Assembly: GCA_049800095.1 (NCBI GenBank)
Contig: JBARJD010000097.1
Span: 1-22,144 of the forward strand
Reading direction: 5' to 3'
DNA: 22,144 nucleotides
From: JAKIWV01 sp049800095
GTDB lineage: Archaea; Thermoplasmatota; Thermoplasmata; Lutacidiplasmatales; UBA184
The position numbers and the translations under genes were made by a program. Under the pieces are notes generated by a model. The model was not told the origin of the DNA and ran no database searches. It saw nothing but the letters and a program-made list of their open reading frames with translations. Below, one piece after another: positions 21,488 to 22,144 of the stretch (position 1 is its first letter; each line of letters starts with the position of its first letter).

Positions 21488-21919
21488 CTATCGGCCGGCC
21501 AGCAACGCCTTGTCCATCGCCCGCCGCAGGCCGGGAACTGCGGCGAGTCCCCTGAGATCACTTCTCGTCACCCAGGCAAAGTCCGTATGCTCGGAGGGGT
21601 CAAGTCGAGGGGCGCCGCGCGACCGCGTCGAACATTGGAAGCAGGTCCGAACGCTCGGGAAGGTTGGTTCGCCGCGTACCGGGACCCATCTTAGTGAAAC
21701 GTCCAGTACCGGGCCCACCCTAACTCGGAATCCCGTCTCTTCCAGAACCTCCCTAACGAGTGCCCTTTCGAGGGTGTCCTCCTTCTCCACGCCACCCCCT
21801 GGAAGGTCCCACAAGCCGGGCCATATGTCTAGGTCCTTCCGGCGCCGCAAGAGCAGGAGGCGGTGCCGACGAACTAGGGTGCCCTTCACTCCCATTCTCG
21901 CCCATAGCCATTCGACCAT
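21488..21919 (-). CDS. Nudix hydrolase
   Basis: A 143-residue pyrophosphohydrolase acting on nucleoside diphosphates linked to another group. The Nudix box is GGGVEKEDTLERALVREVLEETGF. It fits Gx5Ex7REUxEExGU except that Asp stands where the first Glu is expected; the metal-binding REVLEE core is intact. VKGTLVRRHRLLLLRR, PGLWDLPGG and a late FAWVTRSDLRGL fit the MutT/NUDT fold. The start is taken as ATG 21919; ATG 21895 (MGVKG) is also possible. The frame stays open to 22141 without family similarity. Housecleaning of oxidised or non-canonical nucleotides is plausible; the substrate is unknown. Confidence 0.85.
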   Translation of the reverse strand: MVEWLWARMGVKGTLVRRHRLLLLRRRKDLDIWPGLWDLPGGGVEKEDTLERALVREVLEETGFRVRVGPVLDVSLRWVPVRGEPTFPSVRTCFQCSTRSRGAPRLDPSEHTDFAWVTRSDLRGLAAVPGLRRAMDKALLAGR

Positions 21920-22112
21920 GAATCCATCGAGGGTAATCGCCGAATAGTTTCTTCGGGCCAAAGCCGACGCGCAGGGCGTCCGACATTCATGAACCTGCCA
22001 TCCCACGCCGGCCATTTCCTGCCTTAGAATCCGGTGGGTGGGCCCCCATTCGATCGGACGGGTGTGGCAATCCTGCGGGTTCTGTGCACGTAGGAGCCAA
22101 TCCAACTGATCG

Positions 22113-22144
22113 CACCTATTTCTAACGACGGGGTTGTGCAAGGG
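22113..22144 (+). repeat. B-family repeat, copy 4 (cut by window end)
   Basis: CTATTTCTAACGACGGGG is followed by TTGTGCAAGGG, running to the end of the window. It matches copies 1-3 and has the same orientation. Between 21920 and this repeat, upstream of Nudix, no other element is recognised. Confidence 0.7.

Noticed and set aside
21920..22141. Longer Nudix protein starting near 22141
   Set aside because: The added residues carry no family similarity and would run through the B repeat; ATG 21919 fits the normal domain length.

Overview
The window looks like accessory DNA from a GC-rich archaeon. Several genes have an A+T-rich box about 20-31 bases before the start codon with no room for a leader. 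The clearest is TATAAATA before the peroxiredoxin gene; the three cyclase genes share a TTAGATTAAG box at identical spacing. Other genes carry Shine-Dalgarno-like GGAGG or GAGGAG. This mix of leaderless and SD-led genes is typical of archaea. The phylum cannot be fixed from sequence alone; Thermoplasmatota-like is a guess.

Layout, left to right: adenylyl cyclase-TolB-TPR protein A (432-2351, -); a DUF1330 protein and cyclase paralogue 2 (2692-5041, -); a detoxification cluster of MBL hydrolase and tautomerase (-), diverging from a TetR repressor and a 14-helix MFS exporter (+, 5319-9408); a coupled 1-Cys peroxiredoxin and DsbA-like thioredoxin pair (9756-10822, -); a quinone-oxidoreductase-like MDR protein with a small coupled ORF, diverging from a MarR regulator (11412-13141); a small membrane protein (-); a RelE/ParE-type toxin-antitoxin pair (-); a GNAT acetyltransferase (+); a second RelE-type pair whose toxin starts at CTG (-); a frameshifted TPR gene (+); a wHTH-nucleotidyltransferase/HEPN pair (+); cyclase paralogue 3 (19409-21352, -); and a Nudix hydrolase (-).

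The strongest unexplained signal is a family of dispersed intergenic repeats, here called R. I find nine copies (starting near 273, 2532, 5219, 11045, 13333, 14902, 15636, 16360 and 19083), all in the same orientation whatever the direction of neighbouring genes. Each has a 5' hairpin, a CTCCGACA block and a second small hairpin; most then have a tRNA T-arm-like GGATTTGAACCC motif. A second family (B, four copies, also all in one orientation) accompanies it. The repeats separate self-contained modules (toxin-antitoxin, redox, cyclase, acetyltransferase), so the region resembles a cassette array, although no integron attC core is visible.

The second notable find is the MFS exporter. Its last ~164 residues look like the ligand-binding half of a TetR repressor without a DNA-binding domain, next to a real TetR gene. 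The three cyclases keep every class III catalytic residue and the adenine-specifying Lys/Asp pair, which suggests a cAMP signalling group.
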